The notes below the pieces were generated by a model. That model saw nothing but the letters and a program-made list of their open reading frames with translations, had not been told where the DNA came from and did not search any database. The position numbers were made by a program, and so were the translations under genes. DNA of 20,960 bases, taken from IMG/VR virus record IMGVR_UViG_3300035201_000103, positions 1-20,960 of that record. One strand, given 5' to 3'. The DNA is from a virus. Positions 1 through 7,044 of the stretch are shown here, in pieces; the first letter of the stretch is position 1, and each line of letters opens with the position of its first letter.

Positions 1-26
1 GTCAACCACATCTTCTGCTCCTTCAT
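1..26 (-). CDS. Start of a further gene, cut by the window edge
   Basis: Only the first codons are visible. An ATG at 26-24 overlaps the TGA of the upstream oxygenase gene in an ATGA junction and reads MKEQKMWL to the edge. A second in-frame ATG at 11-9 is preceded by a perfect AAGGAG (23-18) with a 6-nt spacer, so it may be the true start. The junction style matches other genes in this window. No function can be assigned from eight residues. Confidence 0.5.
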
Positions 27-556
27 ATTGGTAGTAATTTATCAGGACAGACATAGTTGAAATTAATGACGATTCTATTTGTAGCGAGGGTAGGACAGGA
101 CGATGCGTGCATTTTTAAACCATCAAAAATAATGAGTTTATTCTTCTCTGGTCTAACACGATCGGTGATGCTCCCATTTCTGTCAAAGAAGACGGTATCA
201 CCATCAGAATCGTTGACATAATATAGTGCTGTAGTGTGTGGAATATTAAAATCCACGTGTGGTCTATTATAACCTGAACTGGTCTGTAAAAGCAACCCTC
301 CCTTAATCCTTATTAGTTTATGATCCTTCGGTGCAAATTGTAAGAGAGCAGGATATACAAAATCCAAACACTCAGATTCTATTCCCTCTTCCTCATCAAA
401 GAATAGATGAGCAAATCCTGGTGATCCACGATGATGTGGTCCCTCGTGAGCATATGTGACATCATTCAGAAAATGCCAGTTGAATTTTATTCCCGACATC
501 ATATTGTGAATCTTGTCCACATATAATTCTGGTAATAGATCTCTAATGACCTTCAT
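23..556 (-). CDS. 2OG-Fe(II) dioxygenase-like protein, 177 aa
   Basis: This is a probable 2-oxoglutarate- and Fe(II)-dependent oxygenase of the small cyanophage type. The double-stranded beta-helix facial triad is readable: H100 and D102 in RPHVDFN, and a distal H150 in LKMHASS, followed by R161 in NRIVINFNY, which would bind the 2OG carboxylate. LYYVND and GDTVFFDRNG (about 111-128) match the central strands of the fold. Such enzymes hydroxylate or otherwise oxidise proteins, nucleic acids or small molecules; the substrate here is unknown. The gene overlaps the end of the preceding oxygenase gene by 14 nt, and no good Shine-Dalgarno precedes the ATG, which suggests translational coupling. 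Oxygenases of this superfamily are abundant in T4-like cyanophages, where they are proposed to affect nitrogen or carbon metabolism, largely without biochemical proof. Confidence 0.85.
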   Translation of the reverse strand: MKVIRDLLPELYVDKIHNMMSGIKFNWHFLNDVTYAHEGPHHRGSPGFAHLFFDEEEGIESECLDFVYPALLQFAPKDHKLIRIKGGLLLQTSSGYNRPHVDFNIPHTTALYYVNDSDGDTVFFDRNGSITDRVRPEKNKLIIFDGLKMHASSCPTLATNRIVINFNYVCPDKLLPI

Positions 557-1157
557 AGTTCATTGATAGTACTACACGATCTTCATCTGTATTATTTGGT
601 TGTGTTGCGTGTTTCAACCAACCAGGAAATACCAGGATATCGTTAGTTTGAACTGGTATCTCTTTCCACAGATTCTGCTCTGGTACCTGTGGAGAACCAA
701 AGCGATGATACTCTAGTGGATCCCTAATAAGAAAGTTCCCTGACCCTTGGGATGCCTTGAGATAACAAGACAATACCATAGGACAGGGACTGTGTAAATG
801 TTCTGTTGTTATTCCACCACGCTTGTGGATATTTATCCAAGACTCACGTGGTTGTATCCTCATATCATAATATCCCCAGTGCTTCCAAATTGGAACTAAC
901 TGTTGATGTATGACATATAAGAACTTCTGTAAGCACTCCCAGTTATGAGGTGCATATGATTCTAGGGATGCTGACGCTGTACTAAATGCGTTGTTGCTCT
1001 CTAGTTCTGAGTTCTTGTTAACTGTGTCTAATAATGATCCAACATCAAACTGTAATGCACCACCGTGTTGATACTCAAAATCATAGTTGAGTCTCCAAAC
1101 ATAGTTTGGTATGTACTCAACTGGTTTAGGGTTTTCTGGTGTTATTATTAAACTCAT
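543..1157 (-). CDS. 2OG-Fe(II) oxygenase-like protein (TIGR02466-type), 204 aa
   Basis: This second putative 2OG-Fe(II) oxygenase belongs to a different subgroup from its neighbour. Its core resembles the family called putative 2OG-Fe(II) oxygenase (TIGR02466): TTEHLHSPCPMVLSCYLK supplies two histidines (H120, H122), GNFLIRDP follows, and FPGWLKHATQPN gives the distal H183, with R194 in DRVVLSMNY as the likely 2OG-binding arginine. The start is taken as the ATG at 1157, because a perfect AAGGAG lies 7 nt upstream at 1170-1165. A TTG one codon earlier would add one residue but fits less well. The N-terminal 100 residues show no motif I recognise. Its substrate is unknown. It sits between two very small ORFs and the second oxygenase, all overlapping. 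Confidence 0.85.
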   Translation of the reverse strand: MSLIITPENPKPVEYIPNYVWRLNYDFEYQHGGALQFDVGSLLDTVNKNSELESNNAFSTASASLESYAPHNWECLQKFLYVIHQQLVPIWKHWGYYDMRIQPRESWINIHKRGGITTEHLHSPCPMVLSCYLKASQGSGNFLIRDPLEYHRFGSPQVPEQNLWKEIPVQTNDILVFPGWLKHATQPNNTDEDRVVLSMNYEGH

Positions 1158-1302
1158 CAACTTTCTCCTTCAACTGCTTAATACGTTTAGCAGTCTCTTC
1201 CCTGACCTTTTTGGACAGTCGTTTGAGAGTGGGTGGATGAGTTTCATAGTTTATGAATGAGGACCAAAAGTTATTATCATTTTGGTTTTTTGGACTCGAC
1301 AT
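1126..1302 (-). CDS. Very small overlapping ORF, 58 aa, basic and helical
   Basis: An ATG-started frame is open for 58 codons and fills the apparent gap between the 45-aa ORF and the 204-aa oxygenase. It begins MSSPKNQNDNNFWSSF and continues into a highly charged stretch, RLSKKVREETAKRIKQLKEK (residues 29-48), which would form an amphipathic or coiled-coil helix. It overlaps the upstream ORF by 26 nt and the downstream oxygenase start by 32 nt. No strong Shine-Dalgarno precedes it, so translation would depend on coupling. Support is the composition, the absence of stops and the otherwise gapless packing of the genome. No homologous family is recognised. It could be a non-coding overlap, but the composition argues against that. 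Confidence 0.55.
   Translation of the reverse strand: MSSPKNQNDNNFWSSFINYETHPPTLKRLSKKVREETAKRIKQLKEKVDEFNNNTRKP
1165..1170 (-). promoter_or_regulatory. Ribosome binding site for the 204-aa oxygenase
   Basis: On the minus strand this reads AAGGAG, 7 nt before the ATG at 1157. It lies inside the coding sequence of the overlapping 58-aa ORF and decides the oxygenase start in favour of ATG over the adjacent TTG. Confidence 0.75.
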
Positions 1303-1414
1303 CTGCTGAGGATTTGTGTAACTGTTCTATCGCTTTGAGGACTTCGGGAGTTTCTTCCCACTCCCAGGTATCCTCGTGTCCTTTACTGTTTATCTTCTTG
1401 AATTGTCTTAGCAT
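1277..1414 (-). CDS. Small acidic hypothetical protein, 45 aa
   Basis: I place the start at the ATG at 1414, because AAGGAG lies 10 nt upstream at 1430-1425. An upstream in-frame ATG at 1459 would extend the product to 60 aa but would lie deeper inside the heme oxygenase gene. The product is charged and contains a compact WEWEETPEVLKAIEQLHK stretch (residues 18-35), suggestive of a short folded helix. It overlaps the end of heme oxygenase by 32 nt in another frame. I believe similar small proteins occur in cyanophages, but no function is known to me. Confidence 0.6.
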   Translation of the reverse strand: MLRQFKKINSKGHEDTWEWEETPEVLKAIEQLHKSSADVESKKPK

Positions 1415-1964
1415 AGGGTAGCATCTCCTTAAATGTTCTAGTAGCAAATCCGTAAGCAACTCTTACTTCATCTGCCATATCATCATTGAGTTTAGCACGA
1501 ATAGCACCTTTTAGTTTGTCTGGGTTCTCAAATACGTACATATGTGACGAACCAGGTACTTTCTTAGCAAGCATCTGTCCACCCATAAGGTCACCCATAT
1601 GACGTGTATAGATGTGTGCCATTAATCTATCCTGCCTACTCTTCTCACTAACATCCTTCTCAATCTCAGCAATGTACTTAGTAAATTCCTTTGTAGTCTC
1701 TAATGTTGGTGGTACTTCTACACCGTGCTCTGCCCATAACTCTTGAAAGTCCTTAACTAAACCTGGATACCTGTTGATATCATCTAATCCTGATAGCACA
1801 TCTGCTTTAGATGCTGCATTCTCTAGTACATCATATTGTTGTATTTGATTATACAAGAAGATTGCATAAGACTTGGGATGTAGTGTCCCACCGAACATCA
1901 TACCAACAAAGGGTTGCTCCTCTGCTCTCTTGTGATGTTCCCACGTTGCTTCTTTAAGTGACAT
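1383..1964 (-). CDS. ho1: Heme oxygenase (biliverdin-forming), 193 aa
   Basis: This ferredoxin-type heme oxygenase opens heme to biliverdin IX-alpha, CO and iron, the first step toward phycobilins. The N-terminal signature LKEATWEHHKRAEEQPF aligns with the family, with H11 as the proximal heme ligand. The distal helix signature YTRHMGDLMGGQMLAK (119-134) holds the flexible glycines G124, G128 and G129 that pack over the heme. Its length is near that of cyanophage and plant-type enzymes without a membrane tail. Phage ho1 products are known to support pebS or pcyA in making bilins; neither reductase is in this window. The start codon shares one base with the TAA of the preceding gene (TAATG). 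With the two CpeT-like genes at 17443-18344 it points to phage manipulation of host bilins. Confidence 0.95.
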   Translation of the reverse strand: MSLKEATWEHHKRAEEQPFVGMMFGGTLHPKSYAIFLYNQIQQYDVLENAASKADVLSGLDDINRYPGLVKDFQELWAEHGVEVPPTLETTKEFTKYIAEIEKDVSEKSRQDRLMAHIYTRHMGDLMGGQMLAKKVPGSSHMYVFENPDKLKGAIRAKLNDDMADEVRVAYGFATRTFKEMLPYAKTIQEDKQ

Positions 1965-2185
1965 TAGATCTCAATGTGTTTAAGGTTGACAAATTTTTCA
2001 ATGGTTTCATCTACCTGTTGGTAGATAGGTGATAGATCTATGTTAGATCTGATATCGTGTGCAATCTGGTCAACTTGTTCTTCAGTCAGACAATGGTCTG
2101 GATGTAAAGAGTTGCACACTGGGATACGTTGTTCAACCAACTCATTCAAGTTAATACGTATCTCATAATCTCTGTAGACTGGCAT
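1964..2185 (-). CDS. Hypothetical protein, 73 aa
   Basis: This small soluble acidic protein has no recognised domain. It begins MPVYRDYEIRINLNEL, has a CNSLHPDHCL segment (24-33) with two cysteines and two histidines, and ends in a predicted helix. The Cys/His spacing could bind a metal but is not a standard zinc finger. Both ends form TAATG junctions, with the 112-aa gene upstream and heme oxygenase downstream, so the three are almost certainly co-translated. No function is assigned. Confidence 0.75.
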   Translation of the reverse strand: MPVYRDYEIRINLNELVEQRIPVCNSLHPDHCLTEEQVDQIAHDIRSNIDLSPIYQQVDETIEKFVNLKHIEI

Positions 2186-2523
2186 TAGTAACTGGGATCT
2201 CCTGGTATGTTGTCATCATCAATAGCAGTTGACTCTCCAATCATTTCAATCCCTTCCTCTGGTTCAGCGTTGAGTTCGAATGATGGCATACCAACCTCGC
2301 TATCATCTCCCATTATATCACGTTTTACCATAAACAGTGCATCAATAGCACCTTCTAACCTGGATCTCTGACTGTAAGCATCAGATCTCTTTTGGAAGTC
2401 AATGGTAGTGACACCATAAGGGTTCAGTTTCTTATTACTGAACTCTTCATCCAACTCCTCAATCAGTTTACTCTGTTCTTCCTTCTGTAAGTGGAAGTTT
2501 TGTATTAGTTCATCGATGTTCAT
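2185..2523 (-). CDS. Hypothetical protein with N-terminal helical hairpin, 112 aa
   Basis: Residues 1-70 are highly charged and helical (EEQSKLIEELDEEFSNKK, then a Tyr/Arg-rich segment around 45-56), consistent with a coiled-coil hairpin. The last 35 residues are acidic and low in complexity, with DDDNIPGDPSY at the C-terminus. It overlaps the preceding gene by 4 nt (ATGA) and the next by 1 nt (TAATG). No enzyme motif is visible. A structural or adaptor role is possible but unsupported. Confidence 0.75.
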   Translation of the reverse strand: MNIDELIQNFHLQKEEQSKLIEELDEEFSNKKLNPYGVTTIDFQKRSDAYSQRSRLEGAIDALFMVKRDIMGDDSEVGMPSFELNAEPEEGIEMIGESTAIDDDNIPGDPSY

Positions 2524-3326
2524 CGTTTGGTTCCGTCTGAGTGATAGTTGATCGCTCGCATTGCTCTTGCAATCTTTCTAGTTACAGTGTCTTCAGTTGA
2601 ATACTCTGCTGCGAGTGAGTAATTGAAAGATTGTTCTAAGTCCCAGTCTTTTGGTTCAGCAGGTTCTTGAGTAAAATCATACCAATCTTTCTCAATGTGT
2701 TCACGTAACACAGGTATAAATTGTGCTAGTGGTGTTCCTGCTTTAATAAGTGTACCATCTGGTCCAGAGTCAAGCACTTTCCAGTACAATTGGACGTTGA
2801 CTTGCATTGCAAACCGTGGGTCATACATACCAGCAACTGCCTCGAATCTAGTTTCGTTGTTGTAATACACTGGGAGTTGTAAAAACACAATGTCATCACT
2901 AGCACGAACCCTCCAAGGTGTTTCAAGTTTTATAACGTGAGCAAGAGTATCTTGTGGAAATACTCCTGACTCTGCATCCTCAAGCAGTGGGACTGTCTGA
3001 TCTGGTGGATGATCTCCAATAAAATTGGAGTGTCTGGTAAAGTTGGTTACCTGTTCATATCTATAAGAGATACCGTCATTCTCTGTCCATATCCTGAAAT
3101 CCATAGGTGAGGTTACCACCCAACCCATACGTGTGATTTGTTTTAGACCTGGACAATTAGCAACGTTTTGTGTACCCATAAATGGACACCTTCTACCCTT
3201 CGCATCCTTATCCTTCCATTGTCTTTTAATGGTTGAAGCAGGAAGCAGTGGATAGTTCTCTGCTAGACCAGGTTCAAGTGAGAAGAATCTGATCCACGGT
3301 TTCTTCTTACGGAAGATATTCCACAT
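2520..3326 (-). CDS. DUF6065-like protein next to the halogenases, 268 aa
   Basis: The start is set at ATG 3326, because GGAG lies 6 nt upstream (3336-3333). The longer open frame to 3392 only overlaps the halogenase gene and lacks such a site. Visible conserved-looking blocks are FSLEPGLAENYPLLPA (15-30), CPFMGTQNVANCPG with C47 and C58, GWVVTSPMDF (68-77), GMYDPRFAMQVNVQLYW (166-182) and AGTPLAQFIPV (196-206). This pattern recalls the uncharacterised DUF6065 family, which I associate from memory with tryptophan halogenase and 2OG-oxygenase neighbourhoods; that assignment is tentative. The beta-rich composition suggests a soluble folded enzyme or chaperone-like partner. It overlaps the end of the first halogenase gene by 20 nt, so a joint function is likely. 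Confidence 0.8.
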   Translation of the reverse strand: MWNIFRKKKPWIRFFSLEPGLAENYPLLPASTIKRQWKDKDAKGRRCPFMGTQNVANCPGLKQITRMGWVVTSPMDFRIWTENDGISYRYEQVTNFTRHSNFIGDHPPDQTVPLLEDAESGVFPQDTLAHVIKLETPWRVRASDDIVFLQLPVYYNNETRFEAVAGMYDPRFAMQVNVQLYWKVLDSGPDGTLIKAGTPLAQFIPVLREHIEKDWYDFTQEPAEPKDWDLEQSFNYSLAAEYSTEDTVTRKIARAMRAINYHSDGTKR

Positions 3327-4983
3327 TATCTTCTCCATAGATGTGTTCAAGTAGGTAATCATAATGAGTAGGACAGTCATCCGACTCAACAAACTTCTTC
3401 ACATTAGCAATATATTCTTCTCTTGTCACCTTACTGACTCCTATTGCGTGCTCGTTCTCATCACCACCCATTAAGTATCTTGTACCTAACTGTAGTCCTT
3501 GACCTGCTGCAATATAATTCATACCGTGCATATTAGCATTCAATGGTTCAGCGTGATCTAATATAGATCCCATCCTCTCAAAGTTATCATTAACCTTGAT
3601 GTTACCATCAAACTCTTGTATCATATATTCATTACGTTGTGATGCCCACTTCCAATATGGATTATCAGTCCTCATTGACAGTGCATAGTGCATAGCAACA
3701 AACTTACCAAATCCAATAATCTCACGTCTAGCACAATAATTATACCACTGTCTCTCTATATTTGTGATGTATCCTCTTCTTCTATTGAGTATGTCAACCA
3801 GTCTAAGGATACTCTCGTGTGTTGTTAATAGTCCTGTTGATTCTAATGGTTCAACAAATCCATATGATAGACCAATAGCAAGACAATTAAGTTCCCACGC
3901 TTTATCTCTATAACCGTGCTTCATCTCAATAGTTTCAATCTCATACTCATCAGGTGCAATACCAAACTTCTGTTCAATCCAGATCTGAAACTCTTGCTCT
4001 GTCTCGTGTTGCATTGCAAATCGTGATGACCAAGCATAACCAACACCAATACGATTCCATAGTGGAATAGTCCACATCCAACCATTATCAGCACCAGTAC
4101 AGTCAGTCACATTGTGCATTGCTTCTTTACGTTGATCTATGTCAAGGTAAGGAATACGTGCGAAGTGTGCTCTATCATTTGCAAGTATATCTTTAAAATC
4201 ATTAAAGTTTACATTCATCAATCCCTCAATGAGTGCACCTTTAAATCCAGTACAGTCAATGAATAGATCACCCTGTACTCCTACAGTCTTATTATCTGCT
4301 GCTAATCTAACTGCTAAGTGTTTAATCTCTCTATTAGATGCAGCAGGTGATCCACCTTTCTTCACATCCTTGACCATACCACGTACTTCACCTATTACGT
4401 GTGTGAATCTATCCTTCTCTGCCCACGGATAACATATATTATCTCTTAGGAACTCCCCAAACTTCTCAGCATCCAAATGATATGCTACATCAGTTTCCAT
4501 ATTATAGTTATCCCAATCCATATATCCTTCTGGTGTCTCAGCACTACCCCACTGCTTATTATTTGCTACAAGTGTATCGTTCTCAGGATTATAGAACTGA
4601 CTGAATGACTTATTGTCTGGATTATATTCTTCTGGATGTCTCTTCTGTAAGTCAAACCAATCTTCAATACCATTAGCAGTGTTGTCTAACTTATATTTAC
4701 CAAATGGATACTGGAAGGTTGATCCTTTCTCTCTAAAATCTGTGAACTGAATACTATTCTTGTATGTGGCATTACAATACTCCATCCAGTCTGTATCTTG
4801 TAGACCTAGAGCATCAGTAAACTTATTAAAGTGTCCCAGTGTTGACTCACCTACACCAATTGGTTTATGTTTTGCACTCTCAACAAGCACAACATTAACC
4901 CAAGGACATAGTTTCAACAAGGCAGCACAGGTCATCCAACCAGATGATCCACCACCCACAATTACAATGTTATTGACTTGCAT
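3307..4983 (-). CDS. Tryptophan-halogenase-like flavoprotein A, 558 aa
   Basis: This is a FADH2-dependent halogenase of the PrnA/RebH family. The family uses FADH2, O2 and chloride or bromide to make HOX, which is passed to a catalytic lysine and then to an aromatic carbon, typically of tryptophan. The FAD-binding motif IVGGGSSGW lies at residues 8-16, and VGVGEST-like residues GVGEST at 43-48. The catalytic lysine is K75 in ATYKNSIQF. WMWTIP (302-307) is the family's WxWxIP signature. EPLESTG (378-384) carries the equivalents of PrnA E346 and the halide-pocket Thr-Gly. All key residues are present, so it should be active if reduced flavin is supplied; no flavin reductase gene is in the window. 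It follows halogenase B with a 3-nt gap. Confidence 0.92.
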   Translation of the reverse strand: MQVNNIVIVGGGSSGWMTCAALLKLCPWVNVVLVESAKHKPIGVGESTLGHFNKFTDALGLQDTDWMEYCNATYKNSIQFTDFREKGSTFQYPFGKYKLDNTANGIEDWFDLQKRHPEEYNPDNKSFSQFYNPENDTLVANNKQWGSAETPEGYMDWDNYNMETDVAYHLDAEKFGEFLRDNICYPWAEKDRFTHVIGEVRGMVKDVKKGGSPAASNREIKHLAVRLAADNKTVGVQGDLFIDCTGFKGALIEGLMNVNFNDFKDILANDRAHFARIPYLDIDQRKEAMHNVTDCTGADNGWMWTIPLWNRIGVGYAWSSRFAMQHETEQEFQIWIEQKFGIAPDEYEIETIEMKHGYRDKAWELNCLAIGLSYGFVEPLESTGLLTTHESILRLVDILNRRRGYITNIERQWYNYCARREIIGFGKFVAMHYALSMRTDNPYWKWASQRNEYMIQEFDGNIKVNDNFERMGSILDHAEPLNANMHGMNYIAAGQGLQLGTRYLMGGDENEHAIGVSKVTREEYIANVKKFVESDDCPTHYDYLLEHIYGEDNVEYLP

Positions 4984-4986
4984 AAT

Positions 4987-6504
4987 CTAATTGATACCGT
5001 CAGTATTATATAGGGTCTGGTTGTAGAAGTCAAGTGGGACAGGCATATTATTGGCAATCTGAATTCCCTGTTCAAGTCTCATACTAACCTCATTGTCTAC
5101 ATTCTTGAGCATCTCATCGTCATATAGTTTATCATAGTGTGCTTCCATATCCATTATCTCCTTCCTACCAATGATAGTATATCCTAGTCCTGCCAATACA
5201 AACTGCATACCAATAAACAAATCATTTAATGTTGTTGGTATGTCCCTACAATCAATTTGATTTAGTGTATGGAAGTAAACAGAAGTTGCTGCATCCCAAT
5301 ATGGTGTGTCATCCTTGAATGCTGCGGTGAAATGATGGACAACAAAATCTCTGAATGTCATAAACTTAACGTGACACGCTGCATTGAACCAGTCACGTTG
5401 TAGTCCTGACAATGTATCCACCTTTGGATCAGCAAATTGTATGAAATTAAATAGAAACTCGTGTACTGAGAACAAACCACCTGATTCTAATGGTTCAATG
5501 AAACCAGCAGACAACCCAATAGCTAGAGTATTGCCTACCCATATCTTTTCTCTCATACCTGTTGGCCAACGTATATATCTGAAATCACTATCAGGTGCAT
5601 CAGGACAACCTAGATGATCTTTAAATTCTTTGAGTGCAAATCTCTTGTCTTGGAACTTACTACTGAAATTATATCCTGTACCAATCCTATTCCAAGTTGG
5701 TACCTTCCAGACCCATCCACTTGATAGTGCTGTAACACTGGTATAACTTGTAAGTTCCCGTGCCTTATCAACATACTCCCGTTTAGTGCACCACGTACTG
5801 TCATTGAGTAACACGTCCCTCCAATCTTCCCAGGGTACACCCAGGCGATTCATCAATATTGCTCTGAATCCTGTGCAATCTATGAATAGATCAGCAGTTA
5901 TCTCTCTACCATCATCAAGAGTTAGTTTCTCTATATTGTCACCATTAGTGTCTATCCTATCTACTGTCTCTCTAATATAATTTAAACCACGTGGTAAGCA
6001 GAACTTATCCTTTAAGTACGTAGCAAACTTAGTAGCATCGATATGATAACCAACTAACTTGTCTATGTGTGGTGTATATAATTTTCCCTGTTCAGATACT
6101 GCTGCTGCATTAGAGTATACATTTTGGAATGTATTATTTGAAGGCTGACGATAATGCTTCCAAACATAGTAATCTAATGGTGGTAGACCTGTGTCATAGC
6201 TACCAAAAGGGTACTGCCACGGTTGGTCAGTACCCCAATTTTCAAATCTAATGCTGTTCTTATATGTTGCGTCACACGCTGGCATCCACTCTTTATCTTC
6301 GAGTTCAAGATACCTTACAAATGTATTAAAATGCTGTGTTGTAGATTCCCCTACCCCTATAGTTCCAACTAGAGGAGACTCTATCAACGTAATATTCTTA
6401 GAAGCCTTGGAAAGGGGACTGTCACCAAAATGTTTAAGTAACACTGATGCTGTCATCCACCCTGCACTGCCACCTCCGACAATACAGATGTTATTAAATT
6501 TCAT
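4987..6504 (-). CDS. Tryptophan-halogenase-like flavoprotein B, 505 aa
   Basis: This paralogue of the adjacent protein has the same architecture: FAD motif IVGGGSAGW (8-16), GVGEST (50-55), catalytic-type K82 in ATYKNSIRF, and WVWKVP (264-269), a mild variant of WxWxIP. The halide pocket differs. The sequence is EPLESGG (337-343), so the Glu is kept (E340) but the position of the halide-contacting Thr is Gly (G342). That could change halide choice or turn the enzyme into a plain flavin monooxygenase. It is about 50 residues shorter than protein A, and the two differ widely outside the motifs, so duplication is not recent. The gene starts 6 nt after the stop of the 174-aa late gene without a clear Shine-Dalgarno, suggesting co-transcription with tail genes. 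Confidence 0.92.
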   Translation of the reverse strand: MKFNNICIVGGGSAGWMTASVLLKHFGDSPLSKASKNITLIESPLVGTIGVGESTTQHFNTFVRYLELEDKEWMPACDATYKNSIRFENWGTDQPWQYPFGSYDTGLPPLDYYVWKHYRQPSNNTFQNVYSNAAAVSEQGKLYTPHIDKLVGYHIDATKFATYLKDKFCLPRGLNYIRETVDRIDTNGDNIEKLTLDDGREITADLFIDCTGFRAILMNRLGVPWEDWRDVLLNDSTWCTKREYVDKARELTSYTSVTALSSGWVWKVPTWNRIGTGYNFSSKFQDKRFALKEFKDHLGCPDAPDSDFRYIRWPTGMREKIWVGNTLAIGLSAGFIEPLESGGLFSVHEFLFNFIQFADPKVDTLSGLQRDWFNAACHVKFMTFRDFVVHHFTAAFKDDTPYWDAATSVYFHTLNQIDCRDIPTTLNDLFIGMQFVLAGLGYTIIGRKEIMDMEAHYDKLYDDEMLKNVDNEVSMRLEQGIQIANNMPVPLDFYNQTLYNTDGIN

Positions 6505-6510
6505 AATGAG

Positions 6511-7035
6511 TTAAGTAGGTGGTTCTACGTATGCTCCACCCCAGTTTGAATAACGTTCCCAACAGGGACTGTCTTGTGCACTTATCTTAGCAGGTCTTGT
6601 GGTTGATGGCTCAACAACGTCAGACATATACTCTGCGATTTCATCTTCTGTCATCGCTGGATCCATTGGTTCTTCTACATCAGACGGTCTTTGAGTATTC
6701 TCTTTGACTGTCTTAACGTGCTGGAACCAACTAGCGTCAGAAGCGTTCAAAGCTTTACCCGCAGCTAAGTCTTTGTACAGCATATCTAATTGCTGACCAA
6801 CTTCACCGTATGCTACACGTCTTGTCGTAGCAGGATCAGCATATGTTTCAGTTCTCTTGACCCAGATCATATCAGCAGCACTTGGTGACCATTCTAGTGT
6901 CCAAGAGTTAGTAATATCATCAGGGGCATTCACCCACATTTGAGAGCAACCACGTCCTAAGAACAATGTGTACTCTTCACCAGGATCCACTACGTCTGCT
7001 ACGTAGCCATTAAAGTCCATTAATGCTTTCTTCAT
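6511..7035 (-). CDS. Putative tail-fibre assembly or virion-associated protein, 174 aa
   Basis: The central region reads RRVAYGEVGQQLDMLYKDL (73-91) followed by WFQHVKTVKENTQRP (103-117). This RR.xYG..GQQLDMLYKD...VK...P pattern is common in small proteins after phage tail-fibre genes, including tail assembly chaperone-like families. The C-terminus is acidic, then ends in WGGAYVEPPT. It has a good ribosome site (GGGAG, 5-nt spacer) and follows the glycine-rich adhesin gene by 9 nt, so it belongs to the late fibre operon. An assembly role for the adjacent fibre is an inference from position and motif; it could also be a minor virion protein. Confidence 0.6.
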   Translation of the reverse strand: MKKALMDFNGYVADVVDPGEEYTLFLGRGCSQMWVNAPDDITNSWTLEWSPSAADMIWVKRTETYADPATTRRVAYGEVGQQLDMLYKDLAAGKALNASDASWFQHVKTVKENTQRPSDVEEPMDPAMTEDEIAEYMSDVVEPSTTRPAKISAQDSPCWERYSNWGGAYVEPPT

Positions 7036-7044
7036 TGGATCTCC

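Noticed and set aside
832-842. Late promoter-like GATAAATA on the minus strand
   Set aside because: It lies deep inside the 204-aa oxygenase gene and far from any start codon, so chance is the simplest reading.
1383-1964. Heme-oxygenase-like diiron oxidase instead of true heme oxygenase
   Set aside because: The proximal His in LKEATWEHH and the distal GDLMGG helix are those of canonical heme oxygenase.
4229-4990. Plus-strand frames opposite the halogenase gene
   Set aside because: They are antisense to well-supported coding sequence, have low-quality composition and no start signals.
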